DNA of 34,463 bases, from IMG/VR virus record IMGVR_UViG_3300005260_000005, positions 1-34,463 of that record; one strand, written 5' to 3'. Source of the DNA: a virus. The translations under genes and the position numbers were made by a program. Shown here in pieces: positions 13,815 to 21,569 of this stretch (the stretch's first letter is position 1; the number at the start of each line of letters is the position of its first letter). The notes beneath the pieces are model-generated. The model saw only the letters and a list, made by a program, of their open reading frames with translations. It had not been told where the DNA came from and made no database searches.

Positions 13815-14843
13815 CTAGGCCGCCTTCTTCAGGTCCGCCTCATTCAAAGCTTCAGCTCTGGCCCGTATGTCATCATGCCGGTAAATATCTCCGAGCATAT
13901 TGTATACCTGATACATGGACAAAGCGAACAAGTCGGAACCTGCACCGCCTCTCGGCCCTAAGACCTTGAGTAAGTCAGTGTACTTAGCCTTGTCCTTGGC
14001 AGTCCATGCCTCATCCATGAAGGCATGCACATCGTTGATAACCTTGCGGTATGTATCAACGGTCTTGATGTTGACCGTTGTTCCAGTACCGCCACCTTCC
14101 GGTTCCTGCTCTCGCTTGGCAGTCTCTTTAAGCGCGGCCAACGTGCCGCCCTTCTCTGCTGCCTTATCCGCATCAAGCCGAATGAAAGCAGACAATGAAT
14201 AGTGTTCAAAGTCCATAGTCTCACGACCCGGAACCGTTGAACGAACGAGAACAACGTTCTCGAACTCGCCTTCCTTCACTCCAGGAATTGGCACGGCTTC
14301 GACATACTGCAAAGCATTGATGGCTTCGAATTGATAGTGAAGCTTGATCGCTGCTTTGTAGCTGGAACGAATGGTGTTCCGTCTGCCTTCCAACCGAGCT
14401 CGCTCAACTTCACGTTGGTGTGGGTTCAGTTTCTTAATGTCCGCCGGGATATCATCCTGCTTTGCCTTGTCATTAGCTGCACGAGACAGCCAGTCCAAAG
14501 CTTGAACAGTATTCTTTCCCGATGGTGTGTTGTCGGCGAATTCTACGTAGAAAGACACAAGCTTTTCAGTCCGTTTGCCATCCTTCCCGAATGACGGCAC
14601 CTTGTAGTAGTCAGGATTATTGCCTTGATAATCCTTTTCCTTTCCGCTTCCCACCTTCGGGAATTGGGCCATTTGCTCATCCGAGTAGGCCATCTTCATG
14701 GCGACCAGAACCTTGAGCGGACCGCCTTGATAGTCCGACTTGGCTTGCGCCACGAATGACACAGCGTTATCAACGCTTTCATCAATGGCGTTGGACAATT
14801 CAATGGCAAGCTTGTGCTGTGCTTCGTTGATATTGGTATTCAT
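13815..14843 (-). CDS. Large early hypothetical protein, 342 aa
   Basis: The second gene of the first leftward unit begins MNTNINEAQHKLAIELSNAI after a GAGAGAGA ribosome site. Residues 1-60 are helical. A central domain contains SFYVEFADNTPSGKNTVQAL and a highly charged NPHQREVERARLEGRRNT stretch, and about 205-225 is beta-rich (ENVVLVRSTVPGRETMDFEH). A Gly-rich linker (PEGGGTGTTV) separates a helical C-terminal domain ending in DLKKAA. No catalytic motif is visible. Its size and promoter-proximal position make it a candidate host-takeover or DNA/RNA-binding protein, but the function is unknown. Confidence 0.8.
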   Translation of the reverse strand: MNTNINEAQHKLAIELSNAIDESVDNAVSFVAQAKSDYQGGPLKVLVAMKMAYSDEQMAQFPKVGSGKEKDYQGNNPDYYKVPSFGKDGKRTEKLVSFYVEFADNTPSGKNTVQALDWLSRAANDKAKQDDIPADIKKLNPHQREVERARLEGRRNTIRSSYKAAIKLHYQFEAINALQYVEAVPIPGVKEGEFENVVLVRSTVPGRETMDFEHYSLSAFIRLDADKAAEKGGTLAALKETAKREQEPEGGGTGTTVNIKTVDTYRKVINDVHAFMDEAWTAKDKAKYTDLLKVLGPRGGAGSDLFALSMYQVYNMLGDIYRHDDIRARAEALNEADLKKAA

Positions 14844-14922
14844 AGCTTTTCTCTCTCTCTAGGTTGTGACCAATGGCATTGCTCGCAGCTAACCCGCGTG
14901 ATGATGGCAAAACGTGATAGGT

Positions 14923-15261
14923 TCAGGAAAATTCACCATCATAATTGTTGGTAAATCTAACTGAACGGCCAAACCAAGATTGCCAAGCGTTCCCTATTCT
15001 AGAACGTTGGCCCCTCTTGTAAATCCTTAACGCTAACTGGTCGTTTGCATTAGACGTTGTGTGTCGCGGAAACTTGCTACCGCTATCGCGCCACTCGAAT
15101 TTAACTTTAAGCGGGATAGCTGGCAGCGGATAGTTAGCAGGATAGCGACCGCAAGCATACTCGCTATCAACGTGCGAGAGCTTGCGGCGATAGTCAACGC
15201 GGTCGGCATAAGCCCTTGCATAAGGCTTATCTAGACCACGATCAACGTGGACAACGATCAT
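14923..15261 (-). CDS. Basic early protein, 112 aa
   Basis: A TTG start is possible at 15279, but the ATG at 15261 (MIVVHVDRGLDKPYARAYAD) is preceded by AAAGGGAAAA and is preferred. The product is very Arg/Lys-rich with an aromatic C-terminal half (WQSWFGRSVRFTNNYDG) and likely binds nucleic acid. It is the first gene behind the 15397-15425 promoter. The leader between them (15262-15390) can form a six-pair hairpin (CTCTGC/GCAGAG). No family is recognised. Confidence 0.7.
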   Translation of the reverse strand: MIVVHVDRGLDKPYARAYADRVDYRRKLSHVDSEYACGRYPANYPLPAIPLKVKFEWRDSGSKFPRHTTSNANDQLALRIYKRGQRSRIGNAWQSWFGRSVRFTNNYDGEFS

Positions 15262-15396
15262 TGCTTTTCCCTTTCCCAATGCGGGCTAGGTGTGAGCAAT
15301 GCTCAATGGTCGATTAACGATGACAAACAGCCCGATGGCTAATCTCGGTCTCTGCAAACCCGTAGGGCAGAGGTAAGCAAACCAACCATCATGACC

Positions 15397-15425
15397 AATC
15401 TAGTCCCCCGCCATCGCTACGTCAA
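15397..15425 (-). promoter_or_regulatory. Sigma70-type promoter, leftward (P-left 1)
   Basis: TTGACG (minus strand, 15425-15420), 17-nt spacer, TAGATT (15402-15397). The -35 with GGTTGACGTA matches the other two leftward promoters; the -10 is weaker. It faces the first leftward gene. Confidence 0.65.
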
Positions 15426-16086
15426 CCATGGCTAACACACTTTAGAGCTATTCTAGAGTTAATGTAGATGAATGAGACATCTTGTTCATCTTCATTACAT
15501 CATAGATATATACAATGATACCAGCGAATTCACCATCAATAATGGAATACCTTCATGGTCAATAAACGCTAGAGTACATTGAGTACATTGATAATGAGAA
15601 TGAGTTGCAAGTAAAGAGTTTTATCGATTCCGTGGCATCTGGCATGCCAAATAACTCAATGTGGGGGTGCCGGGGGTCCAAAGTCCGCAATGAATTACAC
15701 CTAAAATTTATCTCGCCAAAATTTATAAATCATAATATTTATCCCAATCGAACCAGATATCGAAGATTTCCTCAAACCATTGATATTCTGCCATAATTAG
15801 GTTATATGTCTTTAAATCCATTTACAGCCTCACTGGTGAGTTTTATATGCATTAAGCTAGGGTGGTAGCGGACACACCGTTTAAACGCACCAGTGGCCTT
15901 CTAATGGCATTTAAACGGTATTTTAAATCAAATGGTTGGGTCATTTAGCCAGGAAGGTTAACTTTACGGTCATGAAGACGTCCAAATAGACCAATAACAC
16001 GTTTGTGAGGATAACTCCCTTTAAGATCTTACCCTGTAGTTCATTGGTAAAACTATGTAACTCTTTCATCTCTACTCCTATAAAGG
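15426..16086. other. Gene-free divergent control region
   Basis: This stretch separates the leftward and rightward arms and has no gene I can support. Seen in it: a dyad AGATGAA/TTCATCT (15466-15472, 15485-15491), a doubled GAGTACATT near 15570-15590, an AT-rich patch with AAAATTTAT repeated at 15703-15711 and 15718-15726, a short CTCAC/GTGAG stem followed by TTTTATAT near 15826-15846, and the inverted repeat 15877-15918. A replication origin or regulator-binding sites would fit here, but nothing proves it. A 23-codon acidic frame (15723-15794, minus) lacks a ribosome site. Confidence 0.55.
15877..15918. repeat. Inverted repeat around TTTAAAC
   Basis: CCGTTTAAACGC (15877-15888) and GCATTTAAACGG (15907-15918) are inverted copies with 11 of 12 positions complementary, separated by 18 nt. 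It could be a pair of operator half-sites or a stem-loop. Confidence 0.55.
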
Positions 16087-16116
16087 TTGACATAGTACGT
16101 AGTTATATGTTATTAT
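16087..16116 (+). promoter_or_regulatory. Strong sigma70-type promoter, rightward
   Basis: Consensus TTGACA (16087-16092), 18-nt spacer, and extended -10 TGT-TATTAT (16108-16116). The predicted start point, about seven bases after the -10, falls on or within two bases of the ATG at 16124. Confidence 0.75.
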
Positions 16117-16123
16117 TACGTCC

Positions 16124-16306
16124 ATGTCAATGATTGTACCAAAAGAAAGTACTTTAGAGGGATTAATTGAAGACTTAGACCAAAGAGGCATCTTAGTTCT
16201 TCAAGTTCTATTAGGTCAACAATCAATGAAACTGTTAACAGAACAAAAGACTAAGGAAGTTATTGCTAAATCTAAGGTCTTAAAACCCAACAGATTACAA
16301 GAGTAA
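16124..16306 (+). CDS. First rightward gene, 60-aa hypothetical protein
   Basis: The product begins MSMIVPKESTLEGLIEDLDQ and is helical with a basic C-terminus (IAKSKVLKPNRLQE). The predicted transcription start coincides with its ATG and no Shine-Dalgarno lies upstream, so its mRNA may be leaderless. A second ATG at 16130 is a possible start, with an even shorter leader. No family is recognised. It opens the rightward operon. Confidence 0.65.
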   Translation: MSMIVPKESTLEGLIEDLDQRGILVLQVLLGQQSMKLLTEQKTKEVIAKSKVLKPNRLQE

Positions 16307-16309
16307 TCA

Positions 16310-16435
16310 ATGCCATTTAAGAAACAAAGTAACGGAACTTATAAATCACCGTCAGGTAGGACCTTCACCAAGAAACAGGTGGTAGCTTACTATGCTACAG
16401 ATGGCTTTAAACGTAAACCCAAGAGGAAGAAATAA
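16310..16435 (+). CDS. Small basic protein, 41 aa
   Basis: The gene begins MPFKKQSNGTYKSPSGRTFT and ends in a run of Lys/Arg (KRKPKRKK). The pattern of a short aromatic/Gly N-terminus, FTKKQVVAYYATDGF and a basic tail recalls small conserved proteins of other podovirus-like phages, whose function is unknown. It lies three bases after the preceding stop and five before the next start, which supports co-translation. Confidence 0.7.
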   Translation: MPFKKQSNGTYKSPSGRTFTKKQVVAYYATDGFKRKPKRKK

Positions 16436-16440
16436 TCTAT

Positions 16441-16914
16441 ATGGCAATTTATAAGAACCGGGAGGTATCAATCGTTGGCCCCAACTCAATGGCCAATACC
16501 CCCGAAACAATCAATATCCAATACAAAGATGGTACCCATGAGAACGTCAAACTTTCAGATGTCAAGTTCACGGAAGACGAGAAGAAGTCCCTCCAGAAAC
16601 GACACCCCTCACAATACGACAGCGTGGACACAGTTTCAGACGATGATGTCAAAGCTGTTCGGGTCGGAATCGCACCACCCAGCGACCCAACCGTCAAAGA
16701 ACAAGCCCGTGCAAAGGCGCTCCACGAAAAGCAAGTTGAGCTTGCAAACAAGCAGCGAGACGAAGTTGCCAAGCGGCAGCAAGCTGAACTCGACAAAGAA
16801 ATCAACCGTCCGACAAGTCAACCCGTCGGTGGTGATACCGTGAAGACCAACAACGATAATCGTGATACCAATGATCATCGTAACTTCTCAATTCCCAACC
16901 AAGGAAATAAATAA
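16441..16914 (+). CDS. Coiled-coil hypothetical protein, 157 aa
   Basis: The product begins MAIYKNREVSIVGPNSMANT with a beta-rich N-terminal third (ETINIQYKDGTHENVKL). A charged helix at about 85-122 (KEQARAKALHEKQVELANK and on) is likely a coiled coil, and the tail is Asn/Asp-rich and disordered. The stop overlaps the next ATG (TAATG). Possibly a virion or assembly protein from its position before the fibre block; no family is assigned. Confidence 0.7.
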   Translation: MAIYKNREVSIVGPNSMANTPETINIQYKDGTHENVKLSDVKFTEDEKKSLQKRHPSQYDSVDTVSDDDVKAVRVGIAPPSDPTVKEQARAKALHEKQVELANKQRDEVAKRQQAELDKEINRPTSQPVGGDTVKTNNDNRDTNDHRNFSIPNQGNK

Positions 16915-17054
16915 TGGGAACAGTCTTCCATTTCGTTAAACTAGCCGTAGCCGTCATTGCTGGCGTAGCTGCTGCTGTATGTCTATTTGTTAATCCCGCT
17001 CTGGTTGTCCCCCTGGGTGTGGTTAGCATAGCATTCTCCGTAATGCCCGAATAA
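16914..17054 (+). CDS. Small hydrophobic membrane protein, 46 aa
   Basis: It begins MGTVFHFVKLAVAVIAGVAA and is hydrophobic nearly throughout, with one or two predicted membrane segments (VAVIAGVAAAVCLFV, VVPLGVVSIAFSV). Both ends overlap neighbours by one base (TAATG), so it is certainly placed as part of the operon. Its function is unknown. Confidence 0.7.
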   Translation: MGTVFHFVKLAVAVIAGVAAAVCLFVNPALVVPLGVVSIAFSVMPE

Positions 17055-17362
17055 TGTTCTCCCACAGAGAACAACTCAATCGCATCGAGTGGAAACTCGA
17101 TTTCATAATCAAACAAGGAAAATTTTTAATGGCTACAATTCAAGACGTCACCAATGCAGTTGCCCAGGAGTCCTCGGTCGATGATTCCATCATCACCCTT
17201 CTGAACCAGATCGTTCAGCAGCTCAAGGATGCCCAGGCTTCTGGTGATCCCGCTCAGCTGGACCAGGTCGTTGCCGGTATCCAGGCCAACACCAAGAAGA
17301 TCCAGGACGCGGTCACTGCCAATACCCCTGTGACCCCTCAGCAGGCGCAAGCCAGCTCGTAA
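17054..17362 (+). CDS. Helical/coiled-coil phage protein, 102 aa (77-aa form likely)
   Basis: The frame opens at an ATG overlapping the previous stop (17054), but a second ATG at 17129 (MATIQDVTNAVAQESSVDD) has AAGGA eight bases upstream. The composition changes there, becoming more GC-rich, so the main product is probably 77 aa. Residues from there form amphipathic helices (ITLLNQIVQQLKDAQ) with a Pro/Gln/Ala tail. The pattern recalls small helical proteins common upstream of phage tail-fibre genes. Function unknown. Confidence 0.7.
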   Translation: MFSHREQLNRIEWKLDFIIKQGKFLMATIQDVTNAVAQESSVDDSIITLLNQIVQQLKDAQASGDPAQLDQVVAGIQANTKKIQDAVTANTPVTPQQAQASS

Positions 17363-17363
17363 A

Positions 17364-17392
17364 CCCCACGTGTAGACCAAGGTCTACCGGGG
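17364..17392 (+). other. Intergenic stem-loop
   Basis: GTAGACC/GGTCTAC (17372-17378, 17381-17387) is extended by CCCC/GGGG (17364-17367, 17389-17392) across an internal loop. No U-tract follows. It lies between two late genes and may be a processing or mRNA-stability element. Confidence 0.45.
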
Positions 17393-17398
17393 AATTAT

Positions 17399-17674
17399 AT
17401 GATCTTGGAATACACGATCACAATTGGAAGCATACTGCAGACCGTCGTCTATACGGCGGCTGCGGTTGCTTTTTTCTACGCAATGCGCACCGATATCAAC
17501 ATCCTAAAACATGATATGCGGAGCCTTCAGGAAAACCAACGTTCCATGACTGAAGTCGTTGCACAACTAGGCAAGGTATTAACTCAAGTGGCTGTTCAAG
17601 ATAGCCGTCTAGTTATGTTGGAGCGCCACATCGACGAACTTCGTCATGGACAGGGACTAGTAGTTCAAGGATGA
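17399..17674 (+). CDS. Membrane-anchored coiled-coil protein, 91 aa
   Basis: Residues 9-28 (GSILQTVVYTAAAVAFFYAM) form an N-terminal transmembrane helix, followed by a long charged helix (TDINILKHDMRSLQENQRS through LERHIDELRHG) with heptad character. This N-in anchor plus periplasmic coiled coil is reminiscent of inner-membrane spanin or holin-associated proteins, but the gene is far from the lysozyme cassette, so the role is open. The end overlaps the next gene by four bases (ATGA). Confidence 0.7.
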   Translation: MILEYTITIGSILQTVVYTAAAVAFFYAMRTDINILKHDMRSLQENQRSMTEVVAQLGKVLTQVAVQDSRLVMLERHIDELRHGQGLVVQG

Positions 17675-17775
17675 TCTATTTGACTAGTCTAATTTATAGT
17701 ATTCTATTTTATCATTGGGCTAACCACCATCACTGCTTAGCTGCTGGATGGCATTTTGGAACTATGTGTGTCTAA
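17671..17775 (+). CDS. Tiny hydrophobic protein, 34 aa
   Basis: ATG overlaps the preceding stop (ATGA) and the stop directly abuts the next ATG (TAAATG). The product begins MIYLTSLIYSILFYHWANHH and is hydrophobic with four histidines. The perfect junctions are the main support. Function unknown. Confidence 0.55.
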   Translation: MIYLTSLIYSILFYHWANHHHCLAAGWHFGTMCV

Positions 17776-18138
17776 ATGGCTTATGTAGGTAGATACGCTG
17801 CCAATGGCAGTATGAACGTAACCGTCGTAGACGGTTCCACGTACACCGGACTCAACGCTGCCGATGGCAGTTTAAATGTTGTTGTCTCTCCTGGAACTGG
17901 CTATGTGGGAGCTTACCATCCATGTGGAGCATGGTACGTAACGGTATCCCCAGGTAATGTAATTAACTCCAGAGCCCCAGATGGCTCCCTGTACGTCTCA
18001 ACTACAGGTTCAAATAATTCAGGTCTATATGTTACGGCTGTCTCTGGGTCTCTGACCCCAACCACAGATTGGACGGCAGATAGTACCTTAATCACAGCTG
18101 ATACAACTCACCGCACCGCAGATGGCGGTTCTGTCTAA
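17776..18138 (+). CDS. Repeat-containing fibre-associated protein, 120 aa
   Basis: Four imperfect repeats of about 23 residues carry A-(P/A/N)-D/N-G-S-(L/M)-(N/Y)-V followed by V-x-G or S-P-G and Y-x-G. These would build a beta-prism or short beta-solenoid typical of phage fibres. The C-terminal part has a second repeat, TADSTLITADTTHRTADGG. The same TAD motif recurs in the 20164-20391 protein, and both sit directly before a gene whose product has GTAPxxGTGD, so this is one half of a duplicated cassette. Probable virion adhesin or fibre component. Confidence 0.65.
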   Translation: MAYVGRYAANGSMNVTVVDGSTYTGLNAADGSLNVVVSPGTGYVGAYHPCGAWYVTVSPGNVINSRAPDGSLYVSTTGSNNSGLYVTAVSGSLTPTTDWTADSTLITADTTHRTADGGSV

Positions 18139-18146
18139 GGATTTCA

Positions 18147-18842
18147 ATGGCTCAACAAACAATTAACATAGGCACAGCTCCAGACAACGGTACCGGAGAT
18201 CCGGGTAGAACTGCCTTCACTAAAACTAATTCTAACTTCACTGAACTATATACTTCAGCTAAGGGAATCATCACTCCAATCTACGTAGCTGGTAACTGGT
18301 ACACTGGCTTAATGCCCTCTGAGTCCAGTATCGCAGTTGGTGCTGTCCCCGGAGCTAATTCAATTAGACTCCATCCATTCTTCGTTACAAATACAATAAC
18401 CATAAATGCTCTGGGTGTACGTTTAACCACTCTAGCAGCTGGTGGTAATATTCAGTGTGCCATATATGCAAATAACGCTGCTACAGGTCGTCCCACGGGA
18501 ACTGCTCTAGCTTCCACAGCCAGCATAACCACAGCAGCCACTGGTAACGTAAACGCAGCTGTAAATGTTCAATTAACTCCCGGTATGTACTGGCAAGCCA
18601 CTAACATGGATAATGGCACAGCCACTGCAGTTGCCTTCAGCGGTACTTCACTAGCAGGAGCTTCCATAATTGGTAGTGCAACACAGGCTAATAGCATTGC
18701 TGCAGGTCCAGGCACATTCGTCGGTCTAGGTGTCTCCCAAACATTTGGAACTTGGCCTGACTTAACTGCAGCTAGTTTCACAGAACAAGTATCTGTGACC
18801 ACAATCCCCGTAGTTCAGTTTAAAGTTGCAAGTATTCCATAA
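18147..18842 (+). CDS. Tail-fibre protein, 231 aa
   Basis: The N-terminal NIGTAPDNGTGDPGRTAFTK followed by TNSNFTELY is a common attachment or shaft motif in phage tail fibres. The rest is Ala/Thr/Gly/Asn-rich beta structure with few charges, suited to a trimeric receptor-binding head. The stop overlaps the next gene's ATG (TAATG). Likely late, assembled into the tail tip. The N-terminal motif is shared with the 20388-21569 product. Confidence 0.75.
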   Translation: MAQQTINIGTAPDNGTGDPGRTAFTKTNSNFTELYTSAKGIITPIYVAGNWYTGLMPSESSIAVGAVPGANSIRLHPFFVTNTITINALGVRLTTLAAGGNIQCAIYANNAATGRPTGTALASTASITTAATGNVNAAVNVQLTPGMYWQATNMDNGTATAVAFSGTSLAGASIIGSATQANSIAAGPGTFVGLGVSQTFGTWPDLTAASFTEQVSVTTIPVVQFKVASIP

Positions 18843-20164
18843 TGACTTCTTCACGACAAATAGCCGTAACTGATATTGAACCTCTATTAACAGATAGGGT
18901 AAATGTTAAGAGTTATGGAGCTAAGGGGGATGGAGTCACTGATGATTCTCTGGCTATTAACGCAGCCATAGACGCTGCCATAGCCAAGTTCACTGCCGGT
19001 GTTCCAAACGTAGTGTACTTCCCAGCGGGAATGTATAAATACGTAACTAATCACGCTACCCTACGCTATCCAATTAGCTTAATCGGAGATGGTCATCTCA
19101 AAAGCATCATAGCAGTTGATAAAGGATTAAGTGGAGATGTCTTCTCTTGGTCTGACTGTTGGATGGGCACCGCCCAAGGTGTCAATACCTTTGATTATAC
19201 CGTCAACAGAGCCGGTGTAATCGTTAAAGGCCTGACCATTAACGGAGACCGTACAACTACTAATACTCAGAATGGTCTAGTCTTCTATGATCGTAATGAT
19301 CTGGTCTACATGGACGATGTTCAGATCGCTTATATGAAAGGCAGAGGTATTTACTGGGGTTCAGTCAAGAATGCTCCCAATGCCTACATGGGTGAGAGCT
19401 ATTTTGGCCATGTACGTGTAAACCGTTGTGGAGACACAGGCATAGCCTCTTGGGAGATAACCTCTTCAGGTACTGATGTCAGCACCAATCAGATTGGCTT
19501 CGGAAATATCAACATATTCGGTTCTTATGGACCTGGAATGGTCATCAGAAATGGAAATACCGTTTCTGCCATGGGTCAATTGAAGTTTCAGATTCTAAGA
19601 GTTGAAGGTTTTGCTAATTCTAATCCACAAATCAATAGTGATCTCCTAACCATCGGAGATAGCACTATGACCGGCAATATCAACGCCGTTCAATTCGATA
19701 TGTTGGAACTAACTGCACCTCCAGCTGGTCAATATGCATTTACCATCAAAGCTCCCAATTCTACCGCAGGATTAAATCTCTTCAATATAACGGTTACCAG
19801 TGGAAACATATCTGTTGGCACTGGAGGTGGAATAAACATTCAAGCTGGTAGAAGTCTTCGATTTAACATGGTTAACAATGCCGTAACCGGCACTAATCTA
19901 AACGTTGGTCCAGCTAGTCAAGGTATAGGTGCCATATCTATAAGTGGTTATGGTCAAGAATATACATGGACTAAGGTTGTGGACTCAACCACGGTGGGCA
20001 AGATCGTATACTCTCCGGAAATACTCATTGGAGCTGGAGCTCCCGCAGGTATTTGGTCAGCCAATATTGGAACCATCTACCAGCGTACAGATGGTAGCAC
20101 AGGGACGTCTATTTATGTCAAGGAAAGCGGTAACGGTACAACTACAGGCTGGGTAGCCAAATAA
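18842..20164 (+). CDS. Pectate-lyase-like beta-helix tailspike, 440 aa
   Basis: VNVKSYGAKGDGVTDDSLAI (residues 21-40) is the signature of the pectate-lyase-3/right-handed beta-helix superfamily found in phage tailspikes that bind or cut surface polysaccharide. Regular Asn/Gly/Val/Ile coils follow to about residue 360. The end (IYQRTDGSTGTSIYVKESG) resembles the C-terminal caps of other phage fibres. Which glycan it recognises, and whether it cleaves, cannot be read from sequence. It sits between the two copies of the duplicated fibre cassette. Confidence 0.85.
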   Translation: MTSSRQIAVTDIEPLLTDRVNVKSYGAKGDGVTDDSLAINAAIDAAIAKFTAGVPNVVYFPAGMYKYVTNHATLRYPISLIGDGHLKSIIAVDKGLSGDVFSWSDCWMGTAQGVNTFDYTVNRAGVIVKGLTINGDRTTTNTQNGLVFYDRNDLVYMDDVQIAYMKGRGIYWGSVKNAPNAYMGESYFGHVRVNRCGDTGIASWEITSSGTDVSTNQIGFGNINIFGSYGPGMVIRNGNTVSAMGQLKFQILRVEGFANSNPQINSDLLTIGDSTMTGNINAVQFDMLELTAPPAGQYAFTIKAPNSTAGLNLFNITVTSGNISVGTGGGINIQAGRSLRFNMVNNAVTGTNLNVGPASQGIGAISISGYGQEYTWTKVVDSTTVGKIVYSPEILIGAGAPAGIWSANIGTIYQRTDGSTGTSIYVKESGNGTTTGWVAK

Positions 20165-20391
20165 TGGTTGTCTCTCGTAAGACATCCAGGCATCCAGTTA
20201 CCCCTGGAATCATAACTCCCTACGTTCCAGTCCCACCACCTCCTAATCCAGATATTGGTGTCTTTCTCACAGGTGCAGATGGTGTCGGTCTCTATGGAGC
20301 AGATGGCTTCCTATTAATGGGAGACTATCGTTCAGATACAACATATAAAACAGCAGATTCAACTATTATGACAGCGGACTACTCTAGGTGA
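20164..20391 (+). CDS. Small fibre-associated protein, 75 aa
   Basis: A basic N-terminus and a Pro-rich segment (YVPVPPPPNPD) lead into GVFLTGADGVGLYGADGFLL, a Gly/Asp repeat, and then TTYKTADSTIMTADYSR, which repeats the TAD motif of the 17776-18138 protein. It overlaps the following GTG start by four bases (GTGA). It appears to be a shortened relative of the first cassette's small gene and is probably a fibre component or chaperone. Confidence 0.6.
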   Translation: MVVSRKTSRHPVTPGIITPYVPVPPPPNPDIGVFLTGADGVGLYGADGFLLMGDYRSDTTYKTADSTIMTADYSR

Positions 20392-21569
20392 CACAACAGG
20401 TTATAGGTTTAGGCACAGCGCCTAATGATGGTACTGGAGATCAGGACCGCATAGCATTTGGTAAATGTAATTCTAATTTTACGGAACTCTATGGAAAATC
20501 GATAGTTACTGGTACCAATACTGCCATCGTAGCTGTAGGTCCAAGTAACAATGTAATTGATGGAACTACATTAAGTTCAGTTCTGTATTCAGGTATTAAT
20601 AGTACCAAGGTAATTGCCTATGGAACAGGCTCAACTTCTTCTGCTACTACAGGGCAAATCTGGAATAAATACACTGTAACCGGTACATCCACGGATACTG
20701 GTACATTTGCCATCTATAATCTCTATCAATGTAATGGAGATAATCTAGATGGAAGTGGTGCCACCAATGGTGTCATCCATCACTATTGGAATGCCGTAGG
20801 CGGTGGAGCTAATTTCAAGAAAGGCCGTATTCTAGGTCAGTTTGAATTAAACATCAACGCTGCCCCTGCAGATGTTGGTAATGACTATACTCCAGTCGTA
20901 ATCTATGGTCACACTAATCAAAGCTTCGGCGGAACGGCGGGTGTAGCCGGTGCCAGAGGAAATCTCTATGGTCTAAACGTTAAAGCATCTACATTTGGTG
21001 CTGCCACTAATATTTCAGGCATTCGAGGAATCGAAGTAGGTGTTTCCAGAGAAGGTACTTCATCTTCCAATACCATGAGAGCTCTATCGCTGATCATGAA
21101 TGGAAGCAGCACTATAGCTCCCCAAGTAGTCGATACAGCAATAGAAATTGTCGCTGGATCAGCTAGTGGTGCTACTGGTTGGAATTACCTGATGACCGAT
21201 GGAGGCTACGATAGCTTCCCATCTCTGAAACTTTCCACAGGTTGGTGGTTTGGTTGCTGGGGCCACGGTAGTGCTGTTCCCAGTGCCCCCGGTGCTGGTG
21301 GTACAATTGCTGGCTTTGCCGATCTATCTAATTACACAGCAATATCCGACTCAATCATCAAGGGACCAGCAGGGACTTATAAGATTGATGGTTCTTTCAA
21401 CGTCATAGCTAATACTCTCAGCGCAGCTGCTGGAACCACAGCTCGTGCTCCTCTTAAACTAGCACCCGGCGTTGCTCCCACTTCTCCCGCAGATGGAGAC
21501 ATCTGGTATGATGGAACCAACATTAAAATGCGCATCGGTGCAACCACAAAGACATTTACGCTAACATGA
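20388..21569 (+). CDS. Tail-fibre protein, 393 aa
   Basis: The GTG start at 20388 overlaps the previous stop. Residues 6-34 (GLGTAPNDGTGDQDRIAFGK and CNSNFTELYG) match the N-terminal motif of the 18147-18842 fibre. A long Gly/Thr/Asn-rich beta region follows. The C-terminus (PTSPADGDIWYDGTNIKMRI) is a motif frequently seen at the ends of phage fibre proteins. It overlaps the next ATG by four bases. Probable receptor-binding or accessory fibre. Confidence 0.75.
   Translation: MTQQVIGLGTAPNDGTGDQDRIAFGKCNSNFTELYGKSIVTGTNTAIVAVGPSNNVIDGTTLSSVLYSGINSTKVIAYGTGSTSSATTGQIWNKYTVTGTSTDTGTFAIYNLYQCNGDNLDGSGATNGVIHHYWNAVGGGANFKKGRILGQFELNINAAPADVGNDYTPVVIYGHTNQSFGGTAGVAGARGNLYGLNVKASTFGAATNISGIRGIEVGVSREGTSSSNTMRALSLIMNGSSTIAPQVVDTAIEIVAGSASGATGWNYLMTDGGYDSFPSLKLSTGWWFGCWGHGSAVPSAPGAGGTIAGFADLSNYTAISDSIIKGPAGTYKIDGSFNVIANTLSAAAGTTARAPLKLAPGVAPTSPADGDIWYDGTNIKMRIGATTKTFTLT

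Noticed and set aside
15723-15794. 23-codon acidic, aromatic minus-strand frame beginning MAEYQWFEEIFDIW
   Set aside because: Composition is intriguing, but there is no ribosome site and no coupled neighbour; too short to support.
15605-15796. 63-codon plus-strand frame in the divergent region
   Set aside because: Weak TTG start, no Shine-Dalgarno, runs through AT-rich repeats, and no following gene junction.
15826-15846. Short CTCAC/GTGAG stem followed by TTTTATAT as a terminator
   Set aside because: Only four or five pairs; too weak to call without transcript data.
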